Assembly: GCA_903941105.1 (NCBI GenBank)
Contig: CAJANL010000059.1
Span: 1-51,038, forward strand
Source of the DNA: an uncultured Rhodospirillaceae bacterium
Lineage (GTDB): Bacteria > Pseudomonadota > Alphaproteobacteria > Rhodospirillales > Magnetospirillaceae
Direction of reading: 5' to 3'
DNA length: 51,038 bases
The stretch's first letter is position 1, and each line of letters starts with the position of its first letter. The translations under genes were made by a program, and so were the position numbers. This document shows, piece by piece, positions 41,515 to 49,958 of this stretch. Under the pieces are notes generated by a model, which saw nothing but the letters and a program-made list of their open reading frames with translations, was not told the DNA's origin and ran no database searches.

Positions 41515-43104
41515 TCAATTTGCAAGGGGGCGCACGACCTCGCCGGAACACTTTATGCCCTTGGTCAGAAAGTCGTCCTCGCCGGCGAAGCAATGATCGT
41601 CGAAAACGAAGCCCGGCGCCAGCCGCTGGGCCTCGGAACGCGCCGTCCAGGCCTGGGTGCCGCGGAACACCGCACACGGGTAGGCCGCCAGCACCTGGCC
41701 AAAATCGCGCGGCTGGTTCCACTGCATGAAACCGCGTTTCCAGTAGCTGTGGTCGTTGGTGAACCAGGTGTACTGGTCGGCCGGCATGCGGGTGGCCAGC
41801 TTGGGTGAATAGCGGGCTTGGGCGTTCATGTCGCCGCGCTGCAGCGCGTAGGGCAGCGACGACGAGGCGTCGAAGTCGATCTTGGCACAGGCGGCGAAGG
41901 GGGTCATGTCGAAGCCCATGGTGGCCTTGGACCAGCGAGCCAGCTCGGCATTCTGCTTCCAGGTCGCGGGGACCTGCACCACCACCAGCAGCACCGCCAC
42001 CGCCAGCCAGCCGCGCGCATGGCCGCGTTCCGGGAACATGCGGGCCGTCACCACCCACAGCACCGCCATGGCCGGGCCGGTCATCATCACCGCCGGCACC
42101 ATGTAATGGGCGGCGGACTGCTTGGCCACCAGCACCACGGTGGCCAGCTGGGCCAATAGGATGCCGGCCAGCAGGCGGGCGAAGGGATCGGCCGCGATCA
42201 GGCCGCGCCGCCGCAGCCGGACATAGCCGGCCAGCGCCGCCCATCCCGCCAGGAACACGGCGGTGAAGATCAGTTTCGAGGCGAACAGGTTGAAGAACGC
42301 CCGCGGATAGCGGGTAGGATCGATGACGGTGGCGGCGCCGGTGCCATAGGCACCGCTGCTCACCGCCACCCTGCCCCACCAGTCGACGAAGATCTGCCAC
42401 GACGGCAGCGCCGGGCTGACGAACAGGAAGAAGCCGGCCGCCGTGGCCAGCGGCAGCACCAGGAACAGCCGCCGCCGGTCGAGCAGGAACAGCGGCACCA
42501 GCCCCATGGCGACGAAATGAATCTTGCAGGCGATGCCGAAACCGATGGCCATCCCCAGCCAGATGGCGTGGCGGTCCTCCAGGCGCTCGGCCCGGGCGGC
42601 ATGCAGGGCTGCGGCCATCAGGGGCGCGACGGCGATGATCAGGAAAGCCTCGGGCTTGGGATGCAGCCCGAATTTGGGAATGATCATCGACAGGAAGGGG
42701 GCGCTTTGCGCCAGCAGCGCCGGCATCAGGTTGCCCGTCGCCGTCAGGAACACCCGGCCGAGCCAGAACAGCCCCAGCCCCACCAGCGGAAACATCACGG
42801 TGGTGACCATCACCAGATGCGCCTCGGGCTGGTCGAGCACCGCCTCGACCACGCCGGCCGCCGGCAGGCTGGGATGCATCAGGCGCAGCACCAGGGCGAT
42901 CAGCACCTGCACCGGCGTGCCGGGGTGGCTGATGTCGGTGGGCGCCAACATCTCCACCAGCATCAGGCCGTTGAGCAGGTAGTAGTAATCGGGGTCGAGG
43001 TTGAACGACTGCCAGAACGGCAGTGAACTCGCCCGCATGGCGAACAGCACGGCGGTAAACGCCGCCGGCAAAATCAGCAGAGCCAGGGAGCGACGCCCGA
43101 TCAT
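41515..43104 (-). CDS. Membrane glycosyltransferase-like protein (GT39/GT83 type)
   Basis: This 529-residue polytopic protein has about ten hydrophobic helices and a soluble C-terminal region of about 150 residues. The motif FNLDPDYYYLLNGLMLVE with an acidic pair in the first loop, and ISHPGTPVQVL, fit the lipid-linked-sugar transferases of the GT-C fold (ArnT, PMT and related). ATG 43104 (MIGRRSLALL) overlaps the methyltransferase stop by four bases, so the two form a coupled pair. The acceptor and the sugar are unknown; a cell-surface glycan or lipid role is likely. Confidence 0.8.
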   Translation of the reverse strand: MIGRRSLALLILPAAFTAVLFAMRASSLPFWQSFNLDPDYYYLLNGLMLVEMLAPTDISHPGTPVQVLIALVLRLMHPSLPAAGVVEAVLDQPEAHLVMVTTVMFPLVGLGLFWLGRVFLTATGNLMPALLAQSAPFLSMIIPKFGLHPKPEAFLIIAVAPLMAAALHAARAERLEDRHAIWLGMAIGFGIACKIHFVAMGLVPLFLLDRRRLFLVLPLATAAGFFLFVSPALPSWQIFVDWWGRVAVSSGAYGTGAATVIDPTRYPRAFFNLFASKLIFTAVFLAGWAALAGYVRLRRRGLIAADPFARLLAGILLAQLATVVLVAKQSAAHYMVPAVMMTGPAMAVLWVVTARMFPERGHARGWLAVAVLLVVVQVPATWKQNAELARWSKATMGFDMTPFAACAKIDFDASSSLPYALQRGDMNAQARYSPKLATRMPADQYTWFTNDHSYWKRGFMQWNQPRDFGQVLAAYPCAVFRGTQAWTARSEAQRLAPGFVFDDHCFAGEDDFLTKGIKCSGEVVRPLAN

Positions 43105-43814
43105 GGCGCCGCGTTCGGCTGCAGCACGGCGACGAAGTTGGCGGTCCACACCGGCGGCGGATCGGTCAGCAGGCGGTCGAGCGCCCCCTCCACCAGCCGG
43201 GTGGTGAAGCGGCGCACCGCGCTGCCACGGCCGTAGGGCAGGCAGGCGACACGCTGATACCCGGCGGCCAGCGCCAGTTGCGCCAGATTGCCGGGGGCGT
43301 AGAAGCCCTTATGGGTGAGGTCGTTGTACTGGTACTGCAACCCCCAGGGCGACGCCATGTTGGGCACCCGCAGCACCACCTGACCGCCCGGCCGCAACCG
43401 CTGCGCCAGGCGCCGCAGCAGCGCCACGCCCTCGCCGGGGTCGAAATGCTCGAAGACGTCGAGCAGCACGATGCGGTCGAACGGCTTGCCGGCGGGCTGG
43501 TCGAAATAGGCCTCGAACGAACTGGTGATCACCCGCTCGGCGATGGAGGGCGGCATGAACTCGCGCGCCTTGGCATCCATCTCGACGCCGACGAAGTCCT
43601 TGACGCCCATGCGTTCGAGATAGGCCAGGAACAAGCCGACGCCACAGCCCAGTTCCAGCACCCGGTGACCGGGCTCGAACCCGCCCGGCCGCCACAGGTT
43701 GCGGCCGAACTCGCGCAGATGCTTGGCCCGGACCTCGGCCCGCACATAGGTGCGATGGCGGTCATAGACGGAGTAAAAATCTTCGGGGCGGGTGAAATCC
43801 GGCGGCAGAATCAT
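43101..43814 (-). CDS. Class I SAM-dependent methyltransferase
   Basis: This 237-residue enzyme has the SAM motif I VLELGCGVGLFLAYLE, acidic loop FVGVEMDAKAREF, and motif IV IVLLDVFEHFDPGEG, followed by LRPGGQVVLRVPNMASPWGLQYQYNDLTH. The latter half resembles the WbdD/UbiE-like small-molecule or sugar methyltransferase branch. ATG 43814 (MILPPDFTRPEDFY) is chosen. It heads a pair with the membrane glycosyltransferase, which suggests a shared surface-polysaccharide task. The substrate cannot be named. Confidence 0.88.
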   Translation of the reverse strand: MILPPDFTRPEDFYSVYDRHRTYVRAEVRAKHLREFGRNLWRPGGFEPGHRVLELGCGVGLFLAYLERMGVKDFVGVEMDAKAREFMPPSIAERVITSSFEAYFDQPAGKPFDRIVLLDVFEHFDPGEGVALLRRLAQRLRPGGQVVLRVPNMASPWGLQYQYNDLTHKGFYAPGNLAQLALAAGYQRVACLPYGRGSAVRRFTTRLVEGALDRLLTDPPPVWTANFVAVLQPNAAP

Positions 43815-43957
43815 CGAGCGGCTTCCAGACTGAAGAGACCCCATGTGTAGCAGCCCCGGCCCTTGGCGGAAAGCCCATGCGTCGCCGCCGCACTGGTGCC
43901 GGCGCCGGATTCGCGCCATCTTAATGGTAACGGAGCGAATTCCACGGAGAGAGCCCC

Positions 43958-44344
43958 ATGCGATCCGTCCTCTTGGCCGCAGGCCTGCTGCTGGCCGCCA
44001 CCGCTAGCCATGCCGCCGATCCTTCGGTCTGTCCCGAGGCCGAGGCACGTTTCGCCAAACTGGGCCTGGCCAGGCCGGATGGGCCGCTGGTGCTGCTCTA
44101 CAAATTCACCTTCTGCCCACCGCAAATGACGGTGAAGGCGGGCGCCACCGTCACCTTCGTCAACGTCGACCCGCGCACCAGCCACAGCGTGTGGTTCAAG
44201 GACGCCGGCCGCGAGGAATCGGAGCGCTTCTTCCCCGAGGACCGCTGGACGACCCGCTTCGACACCCCCGGCGAATACCGCTACCTCTGCGGTCCCCATT
44301 GGGAATCGGACAAGATGGTCGGCGTGCTGCGGGTCGAGAAATAG
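43958..44344 (+). CDS. Secreted cupredoxin-like protein
   Basis: This 128-residue protein has a signal peptide (RSVLLAAGLLLAATASHA, cleaved near 20). The plastocyanin-like fold shows YKFTFCPPQMTVKAGATVTFVNVDPRTSHSVWF and a C-terminal copper loop YLCGPHWESDKMVGVLRV. The Cys-His-Met ligand set plus His in TSHSV is complete, so a type 1 copper site is expected, with electron transfer in the periplasm. It is a single gene divergent from the methyltransferase pair and followed by radC. Confidence 0.9.
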   Translation: MRSVLLAAGLLLAATASHAADPSVCPEAEARFAKLGLARPDGPLVLLYKFTFCPPQMTVKAGATVTFVNVDPRTSHSVWFKDAGREESERFFPEDRWTTRFDTPGEYRYLCGPHWESDKMVGVLRVEK

Positions 44345-44372
44345 CCGTGAAAAATTCCCCTCATGAGGGTTC

Positions 44373-44386
44373 TTGACGCGCGTCAG
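44373..44386. promoter_or_regulatory. Near-palindrome upstream of radC
   Basis: TTGAC (44373-44377) and GTCAG (44382-44386) around GCGC form a dyad with one mismatch, 48-61 bases before the radC ATG. It resembles DNR/CRP-type sites, and its first half also reads as a -35 hexamer TTGACG with a weak -10 (TAGTCG) 17 bases later. Its role is uncertain. A CCCTCATGAGGG palindrome lies just upstream of it. Confidence 0.4.
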
Positions 44387-44433
44387 CCATCCCGCTAGTC
44401 GTTTGGGGTATCCGCCTGTTCGTGGAGGGGATC

Positions 44434-45144
44434 ATGACCAAGCTCGCCGGGGCATCGCCCGCGACGACCCCGCCGGGTGGCGACCACCGGGGCCACCGCG
44501 AGCGGCTGCGCAGTCGATTTCTCGACGCGCCGGAGGCCATGCCCGACTACGAACTGCTGGAAATGCTACTGGGCATCGCCATTCCGCAGAAGGACGTCAA
44601 GCCCCTGTCCAAGGCGCTGATAAAGCGGTTCGGCAGCTTTGCCGATGTGATCACGGCAGAGGTGGAGGATCTTCGGACCGTCGATGGGGTCGGCGAGGTC
44701 GCCGCGACCGTCCTCAAGGTGGTGCGCGAGGCGGCGGTCCGCCTCGCTCAAGCGCCGGTGCGCAACGCATCGGTGATTTCAGGCTGGGACTCCCTGCTCG
44801 ACTACTGCCGCACCGCCATGGCAACCCTGCCCACCGAGCAGTTCCGGCTGCTGTTCCTCGACCACAGGAACGTGCTGATTGCCGACGAGGTGCAGCAGAC
44901 CGGCACCATCGATCACACCCCCCTCTATCCGCGCGAAGTGGTCAAGCGCGCCCTGGCGGTTCATGCCAGCGCCGTCGTAATGGTCCACAACCATCCCAGC
45001 GGCGATCCGAAGCCATCGAAGGCGGATATCGACATGACCAAGATGGTGCGGGACGCTCTCGCCGCGGTCGCCATCAAGCTTCATGATCACGTCGTCGTGG
45101 GTCGCAAGGGGCACGCCAGCTTCAAGGCGCTGGGACTGCTGTAG
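44434..45144 (+). CDS. radC: RadC family JAMM-domain protein
   Basis: This 236-residue protein has an N-terminal helix-hairpin-helix (RFGSFADVITAEVEDLRTVDGVGEVAA) and a C-terminal JAB/JAMM domain with the metal motif HNHPSGDPKPSKADID and a Glu in DEVQQTGT. RadC (YeeS/DUF2466) is common in bacteria and no longer considered a core DNA repair enzyme; its role is debated. ATG 44434 follows GGAGGGG. Its last 23 bases overlap the convergent heme-sensor kinase gene on the opposite strand. Confidence 0.93.
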   Translation: MTKLAGASPATTPPGGDHRGHRERLRSRFLDAPEAMPDYELLEMLLGIAIPQKDVKPLSKALIKRFGSFADVITAEVEDLRTVDGVGEVAATVLKVVREAAVRLAQAPVRNASVISGWDSLLDYCRTAMATLPTEQFRLLFLDHRNVLIADEVQQTGTIDHTPLYPREVVKRALAVHASAVVMVHNHPSGDPKPSKADIDMTKMVRDALAAVAIKLHDHVVVGRKGHASFKALGLL

Positions 45145-46990
45145 TCGCCGCCGGCAGGGTGACGTGGAAGGTGCTGCCCCGGCCATGCTCCGAGACCACC
45201 CAGATGCGGCCGCCGTGGCGGTCGATGATCCGCTTGCAGATGGCCAGCCCCATGCCGGTACCGCCGAAGCGCGACGGCGGATGCAACCGCCGGAAGATGC
45301 GGAAGATCTCGTCGAAATACTCGGGCTCGATGCCGATGCCATCGTCGGAAATGGTGAACTCGGCCTCGCCACCGGTCACCGTGCCGTCGATGCGGATATG
45401 CGGCGACTGACCGGCCGAACGGAACTTGAGGGCGTTGGACAGCAGGTTCTGGAACAGCTGCACCACCTGCGGCACATCGCCCAGGACCGCCGGCAACCGT
45501 CCCAGCGTCACCTCGGCCCCCGCCTCGTCGATGGATTGGCGCAGGTTGTCCACCGCCGATGCCACCGCCCCGCCGCTGTCGAGCACCTGGAAACGACCCG
45601 CTTCCCCGGAGAAGCTGGAAAAGACCAGCAGATCGTTGACGAGCTCATGCATGCGCCGGGCGCCGCCGACCACATAGTCGATGCATTCCCGCGCATCGCC
45701 GTCCAGCCTGTCCTTGTGATTGCGTTCGAGCAACTGGGCGAACGAGATAATACTGCGCAGGGGCTCCTGGAGGTCGTGCGACGCCACCTGGGCGAAACGC
45801 TCCAGTTCGGCATTGGACTTGGACAACTTGTCCACCAGGCCCAGCAGGTGTTCCTCGCCACGCTTCAGCCCGCTGATGTCGGTCACCATGCACAACACAC
45901 GTTGGTCGGCGAGGTCGCCGGACAGCGGACTGGCATTGATGATGACATCGATGGGACCCAGTTCCCGGTTGTTGAGACTGGTCTCCAGGCGCGATGCACT
46001 ATTGTCGCCACAGTCGAGGATGTGCCCCACCGCATGCGACGCCATATCGACGGGCAGGAAATCGGCGGCCGGCCGTCCCGGCATCTCGTCCTGCGGCCAG
46101 CCGGCCAGTTTCGCCATCACCGCGTTGGCGTAGACCGTCACTCCATTGCAGTCGAGCACCCAGACGCCTTCCTGGGCGGTCTCGACGATGCGACGATAGC
46201 GCTCCTCGCTGTCGGCAACCTCCGCCTGGGCTAGATCGCGCTGCTCGGCCAATCGCTTCTGCCGTCGCCCGGCCACGCCGATGCCCAGCAGGCCACCGAT
46301 CCACAGCAGGCCATGGACAACGAACTCGGAGTTGATTTCCTCGTTCATCAAGTGAATGAACGGCGCCATGGGCACCGCCACGCCGATGCCGCCCCGCACC
46401 CCACCGACCTTGACGCCACTGGCGAGGTGGCACTTGACGCAGCCGGGCTCCATGATCATGGCGCGGAACAGCCGGAAATGGGGCGTCCCGTCGATGTCTT
46501 CCACCGCCGATGCCAACCGCTCGCCGGCATTGAAGCGGTGAAGCGCCGCTTCCTCCCAGGCGTCGGGCGCATTCTCCGGGTTGAGGGGGTGCAGGCTGGT
46601 GATCCGGCCCCTGATGCCGTAAAGCTCGGCAAAGAAGGTCATGGTCTGGCGCAGCATATAGGCCGGATTCATCAGGGTCAGGGGCCGGCCGCTGGGCGTG
46701 ACGATGTCGCGCTCGGGTATATCCGTGAGGTAGGGATTGGGCGGCGTGTTCTCGTCGACGGGAACGTAGACCCCGCCATGGGAGGTCGCCCACAGACGCA
46801 AGGCCAGATCCTTGTCGAGATTGGCGCGGGCCGCATTCTCGACCAAGGTCAACATTTCTTCGCGATGGCCCATCACCGACACGAACAGCGACAGCCCGAG
46901 CGCCAACGTCCACAAGACCGCAACAATGGCGGCCCAGCGCGACGTCCAGCGGCGCGTGCTGAACACTGTATTGACGCGGGAAGTCTCCAA
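45122..46990 (-). CDS. Heme-motif sensor histidine kinase (DUF3365-PAS-HisKA-HATPase)
   Basis: This 622-residue membrane kinase has a transmembrane helix near residues 18-38, a DUF3365/Tll0287-type periplasmic sensor (about 45-220) with a c-type heme motif in GCVKCHLASG, a second helix near 230-250, a PAS domain (about 260-380), then HisKA (FAQVASHDLQEPLRSII) and HATPase boxes (LSNALKFRSAG, DDGIGIEPE, GTGMGLAIC). It is likely a redox, gas or heme-state sensor. TTG 46990 is the longest start; an in-frame GTG codes residue 9. No response regulator is adjacent, so it is an orphan. Confidence 0.9.
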   Translation of the reverse strand: METSRVNTVFSTRRWTSRWAAIVAVLWTLALGLSLFVSVMGHREEMLTLVENAARANLDKDLALRLWATSHGGVYVPVDENTPPNPYLTDIPERDIVTPSGRPLTLMNPAYMLRQTMTFFAELYGIRGRITSLHPLNPENAPDAWEEAALHRFNAGERLASAVEDIDGTPHFRLFRAMIMEPGCVKCHLASGVKVGGVRGGIGVAVPMAPFIHLMNEEINSEFVVHGLLWIGGLLGIGVAGRRQKRLAEQRDLAQAEVADSEERYRRIVETAQEGVWVLDCNGVTVYANAVMAKLAGWPQDEMPGRPAADFLPVDMASHAVGHILDCGDNSASRLETSLNNRELGPIDVIINASPLSGDLADQRVLCMVTDISGLKRGEEHLLGLVDKLSKSNAELERFAQVASHDLQEPLRSIISFAQLLERNHKDRLDGDARECIDYVVGGARRMHELVNDLLVFSSFSGEAGRFQVLDSGGAVASAVDNLRQSIDEAGAEVTLGRLPAVLGDVPQVVQLFQNLLSNALKFRSAGQSPHIRIDGTVTGGEAEFTISDDGIGIEPEYFDEIFRIFRRLHPPSRFGGTGMGLAICKRIIDRHGGRIWVVSEHGRGSTFHVTLPAATTAVPAP

Positions 46991-47090
46991 CGATGGTGCC
47001 CCACGGAATGAGCTTTCCGTATACTACCATAGTCATGGCCATGCGCCCAACCGGCTTCACGCCGCCCTCCGGGTCGGCTATCGTCATGGC

Positions 47091-48188
47091 ATGGAATCGC
47101 AACAGATGACAGCGGCGTCACCGGTGATGGTGGCGGTATTCAACCACAAAGGCGGTGTCGCCAAGACGACCACCGCCTGCAACCTTGCCGTCTGTCTGAC
47201 CGCCTACGGCTACCGGGTGGTGCTGGTGGACCTCGACACCCAGGGCAATGCCACCAACAGCTTCGGGGTATCGCCGCTGCCGGCGGTGGGGGCCTACGAC
47301 GTCATATCCGGTCAGGCCGAACTCGGACAGGCGGTGCTGCCCACCGCCTATCCCAATCTGTGGCTGCTGCCGGCCACCACCAGCCTGCGCGCCGCCGAGG
47401 CCGACCGGGCGGTGGCGGCGCAAAGCCACATGCTGCTCAAGGCGGGGCTGGAGCGCGGCGGCATCAACGGCGCCGCCGACATCGTGGTGGTGGATTGCCC
47501 CCCGGCCCTCGGCATGCTCACCACCAACGCTCTGGCCTCGGCCAACGCCGTGCTGATGCCGGTCAGGCCCGATCCCTTCGCCCATGAAGGGCTGGTCAAT
47601 ACCTGGTACGAGATCCACCGCATTCGCGAAGGCCGCAATGCCGGGCTCAATGTGGCCGGCATCCTCCTGACCATGACCGCGTCGGAGCCGACCGGAACCG
47701 ACGTCTCGGCCACCATCCGCGCCGAGTTCGGCGATATGGTCTATGCCGTCGAGATCGCCACCGACCCTCTCGTCGCCGAAGCCGCCCAGCTAGGGCTGCC
47801 GGTCTGCGTGCTCGATCCGGACGGCACTGCCGGCCGCAGCTACCAGGCGGCCGCCGAAGAGATGCTGAAGCGCTTGGCACGACAGAACCGCCCCGGCACT
47901 TCCCTGCCACCGGCCAGCACCACCGCGGCAGCCCTCAACATGCTGCGGGACTGGCGCGCCGAAATCCACGGTTCCCTGCTGCGCCTGCCATCCCGCCACA
48001 GCGAACTCACCGGCGACCATCCGACACCGCTGCGACTGCCCGACGACGACGAAGACGACGACCTGACGGCGACGGCCTCGCGCCGCTGGGTCGGGGTGGC
48101 GACGGCGCTACTGATCGGCGTCGCCGCCGGCATGGCGCTGGAGGCAACCGGCGGCCTGCTGACCGGACTGTTGAGGATGTTCCGGTAG
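47091..48188 (+). CDS. ParA-type ATPase with C-terminal membrane anchor (1)
   Basis: This 365-residue protein has an N-terminal Soj/ParA domain. Walker A is NHKGGVAKTTTACNLAV, where Ala replaces the Gly of GKT; VDLDTQGNATNSFGV and VVVDCPPALG match the switch regions. A linker of about 80 residues with the acidic run DDDEDDD leads to a C-terminal hydrophobic helix (VGVATALLIGVAAGMALE). ParA proteins rarely end in a membrane helix. No parB is nearby. It is divergent from the heme-motif kinase. A paralog of the same layout lies 640 bases downstream, across a MarR-type gene. Confidence 0.88.
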   Translation: MESQQMTAASPVMVAVFNHKGGVAKTTTACNLAVCLTAYGYRVVLVDLDTQGNATNSFGVSPLPAVGAYDVISGQAELGQAVLPTAYPNLWLLPATTSLRAAEADRAVAAQSHMLLKAGLERGGINGAADIVVVDCPPALGMLTTNALASANAVLMPVRPDPFAHEGLVNTWYEIHRIREGRNAGLNVAGILLTMTASEPTGTDVSATIRAEFGDMVYAVEIATDPLVAEAAQLGLPVCVLDPDGTAGRSYQAAAEEMLKRLARQNRPGTSLPPASTTAAALNMLRDWRAEIHGSLLRLPSRHSELTGDHPTPLRLPDDDEDDDLTATASRRWVGVATALLIGVAAGMALEATGGLLTGLLRMFR

Positions 48189-48222
48189 GGGGCCCGCCTT
48201 CGCGACGCGTCCCTAGCCCGGT

Positions 48223-48687
48223 TCAGAGCTTGCGGACGCGTCCGTAGTGGATGAAGTCGGTCCAGGTGCGTTCGAGGCGCTGCATGGTTTGCAGCGTGGT
48301 ATCCAACTGGCCGGCGGGGTCGCTGCCCTCGTCGAGGGTGGCCGACAGCTCGCCCTGAAGCTTGCGAATGCCGTTGCACAACGCCAAGCCCTTGTCAGTC
48401 AGTCGCAGACGAACCGAGCGACGGTCATGTGCCGACCGCTCCTGCATCAAATAGCCGCATTCGGTCAGTGACTTGATGTTGTAGGAGACGTTGGAACCCT
48501 GGTAATAGCCGCGGTCCTTGAGGTCGCGGATCACCACTTCGTTTTCGCCGATGTTGTATAGAAGCAATGCCTGCACGGCGTTGATGTCTTCAATGTTGAG
48601 GTTCCGAAGTTCGGCCCTCAGGACATCGAGAAAATGCCGATGCAGTCGCTCGATAAGTCGGATGATGTCGAAGTATGGCTGGGTCAT
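48223..48687 (-). CDS. MarR-type winged-helix regulator
   Basis: This 154-residue regulator has a winged-helix pattern: VQALLLYNIGENEVVIRDLKDRGYYQGSNVSYNIKSLTECGYLMQE, then HDRRSVRLRLTDKG for the wing. Helices at both ends should dimerise it. The DRGYYQGSNVSYNIKSL recognition region closely resembles the alphaproteobacterial MarR subgroup linked to envelope and developmental regulation. It lies between two ParA-anchor genes, its 3' end facing the first and its 5' end divergent from the second. The 142-base gap upstream, shared with the second ParA gene, is a natural target for autoregulation. Confidence 0.85.
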   Translation of the reverse strand: MTQPYFDIIRLIERLHRHFLDVLRAELRNLNIEDINAVQALLLYNIGENEVVIRDLKDRGYYQGSNVSYNIKSLTECGYLMQERSAHDRRSVRLRLTDKGLALCNGIRKLQGELSATLDEGSDPAGQLDTTLQTMQRLERTWTDFIHYGRVRKL

Positions 48688-48829
48688 CGTGGCGGGAGTA
48701 TATGAGCTTCGTTTCCGACCTACAACCGTCCAATGAACAGGGTGTGAACGGATCGGCCGTCTTGCAAGGCGGGTTGAATGGCGGCGGTGCTACGGCTATT
48801 GTCCTGACGTCCTTGGGCGGGTGGGGCGG

Positions 48830-49957
48830 ATGACGGAACTCAACGAGATGGTCGACGCGGCGGAGACGGCTGACGACAGCGGGCAACGGCCTGCCATTCT
48901 GGTCGTGTTCAACATGAAGGGCGGCATCGGCAAGACCACCACCAGCGTCAATATGGCGGTGGCGCTGGCGGCACTTGGGCGCTCGGTGGTGCTGATCGAC
49001 CTCGATTGCCAGGGCAACGCCACTGCCAGCCTCGGCCTGGTCGGCACGGTGGCGACCGGCGCCTCGGAGCTGATGGCCGGCACGGCGACGCTGGCCAAGG
49101 CGCGTCGGGCGACGCGATGGCCCAATCTGTGGGTCTGCGGCGCCAGCAGCGAGTTGGCCGCGACCGACTTCGATCTGGCGGTAACCGACGAGCCGCACCG
49201 GCAACTGGCCAAGGCGCTGGAAGCGGTGCCGCCCGGCATCGACTTCGTGGTCATCGACTGCCCGCCGGCCCTAGGGCTGATGCCGGTCAACGCCCTGGTG
49301 GCGGGCGATGCGGTGCTGCTGCCGGTGACGCCGGAGCCCATGGCCCGCGACGGCCTGCACAACGCCTGGCACCACATCACCCTATTGCGCGCCAAGTTGA
49401 AGCCGAGTCTGGGCATTGCCGGCATCCTGCTGACCATGACCGAGGGCGACGACCTCCACCGCACCATGGCCGACACCATCCGGTCCGAGTTCGGCGGCCG
49501 CATGCTCGACGTCGAGGTGCCGCGCGACCCCAAAGTGGTGCAGGCAGCCGTCCGCGACCTGCCGCTGGTGGTCTACGAGCCGCGTTCCCCGGCGGCGCAG
49601 GCCTATATCCGGCTGGCCGAGGTGATGGCGCGCCGCGCCGTCGCCGGCTCGCTGGACCCCATGCGCGGCCCGGCCCCGACCATCGACGACGATGAGCCCG
49701 CCCCGCTTCCCAACAGCGACGAGGTGGTCGAGGCCGCCACCGTCATCCTCGAATCCTGGGCCACGGAAGTGGCGGCGGGCGCGGCGCCGGTGGACAGCAT
49801 CGGGATGCCGCCGGTGGCCAACTGGCGCGACCAGCTGGATCGGGCCGAACGGTTCCCCAAGGCCACCCTATGGCTGAAGGTCGCCGTCGGCCTGCTGCTG
49901 ATGGGCCTGGGCGGCGTGATGGGCTACGTAGCCGGCCATACCCAGTCGCTGCCGTAG
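48830..49957 (+). CDS. ParA-type ATPase with C-terminal membrane anchor (2)
   Basis: This 375-residue paralog of the 47-kb ATPase has a canonical deviant Walker A NMKGGIGKTTTSVNMAV, LIDLDCQGNATASLGL and FVVIDCPPALGLMP. Acidic linker (IDDDEPAP) and a C-terminal hydrophobic helix (LWLKVAVGLLLMGLGGVMGYVAG) follow. Both paralogs share GILLTMT in the ATPase core. ATG 48830 is preferred, although a GTG at 48821 is possible. Its stop at 49957 is one base from the convergent tadC stop. Membrane attachment suggests it positions or tethers a membrane complex, which may or may not be the neighbouring Tad machinery. Confidence 0.88.
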   Translation: MTELNEMVDAAETADDSGQRPAILVVFNMKGGIGKTTTSVNMAVALAALGRSVVLIDLDCQGNATASLGLVGTVATGASELMAGTATLAKARRATRWPNLWVCGASSELAATDFDLAVTDEPHRQLAKALEAVPPGIDFVVIDCPPALGLMPVNALVAGDAVLLPVTPEPMARDGLHNAWHHITLLRAKLKPSLGIAGILLTMTEGDDLHRTMADTIRSEFGGRMLDVEVPRDPKVVQAAVRDLPLVVYEPRSPAAQAYIRLAEVMARRAVAGSLDPMRGPAPTIDDDEPAPLPNSDEVVEAATVILESWATEVAAGAAPVDSIGMPPVANWRDQLDRAERFPKATLWLKVAVGLLLMGLGGVMGYVAGHTQSLP

Positions 49958-49958
49958 C

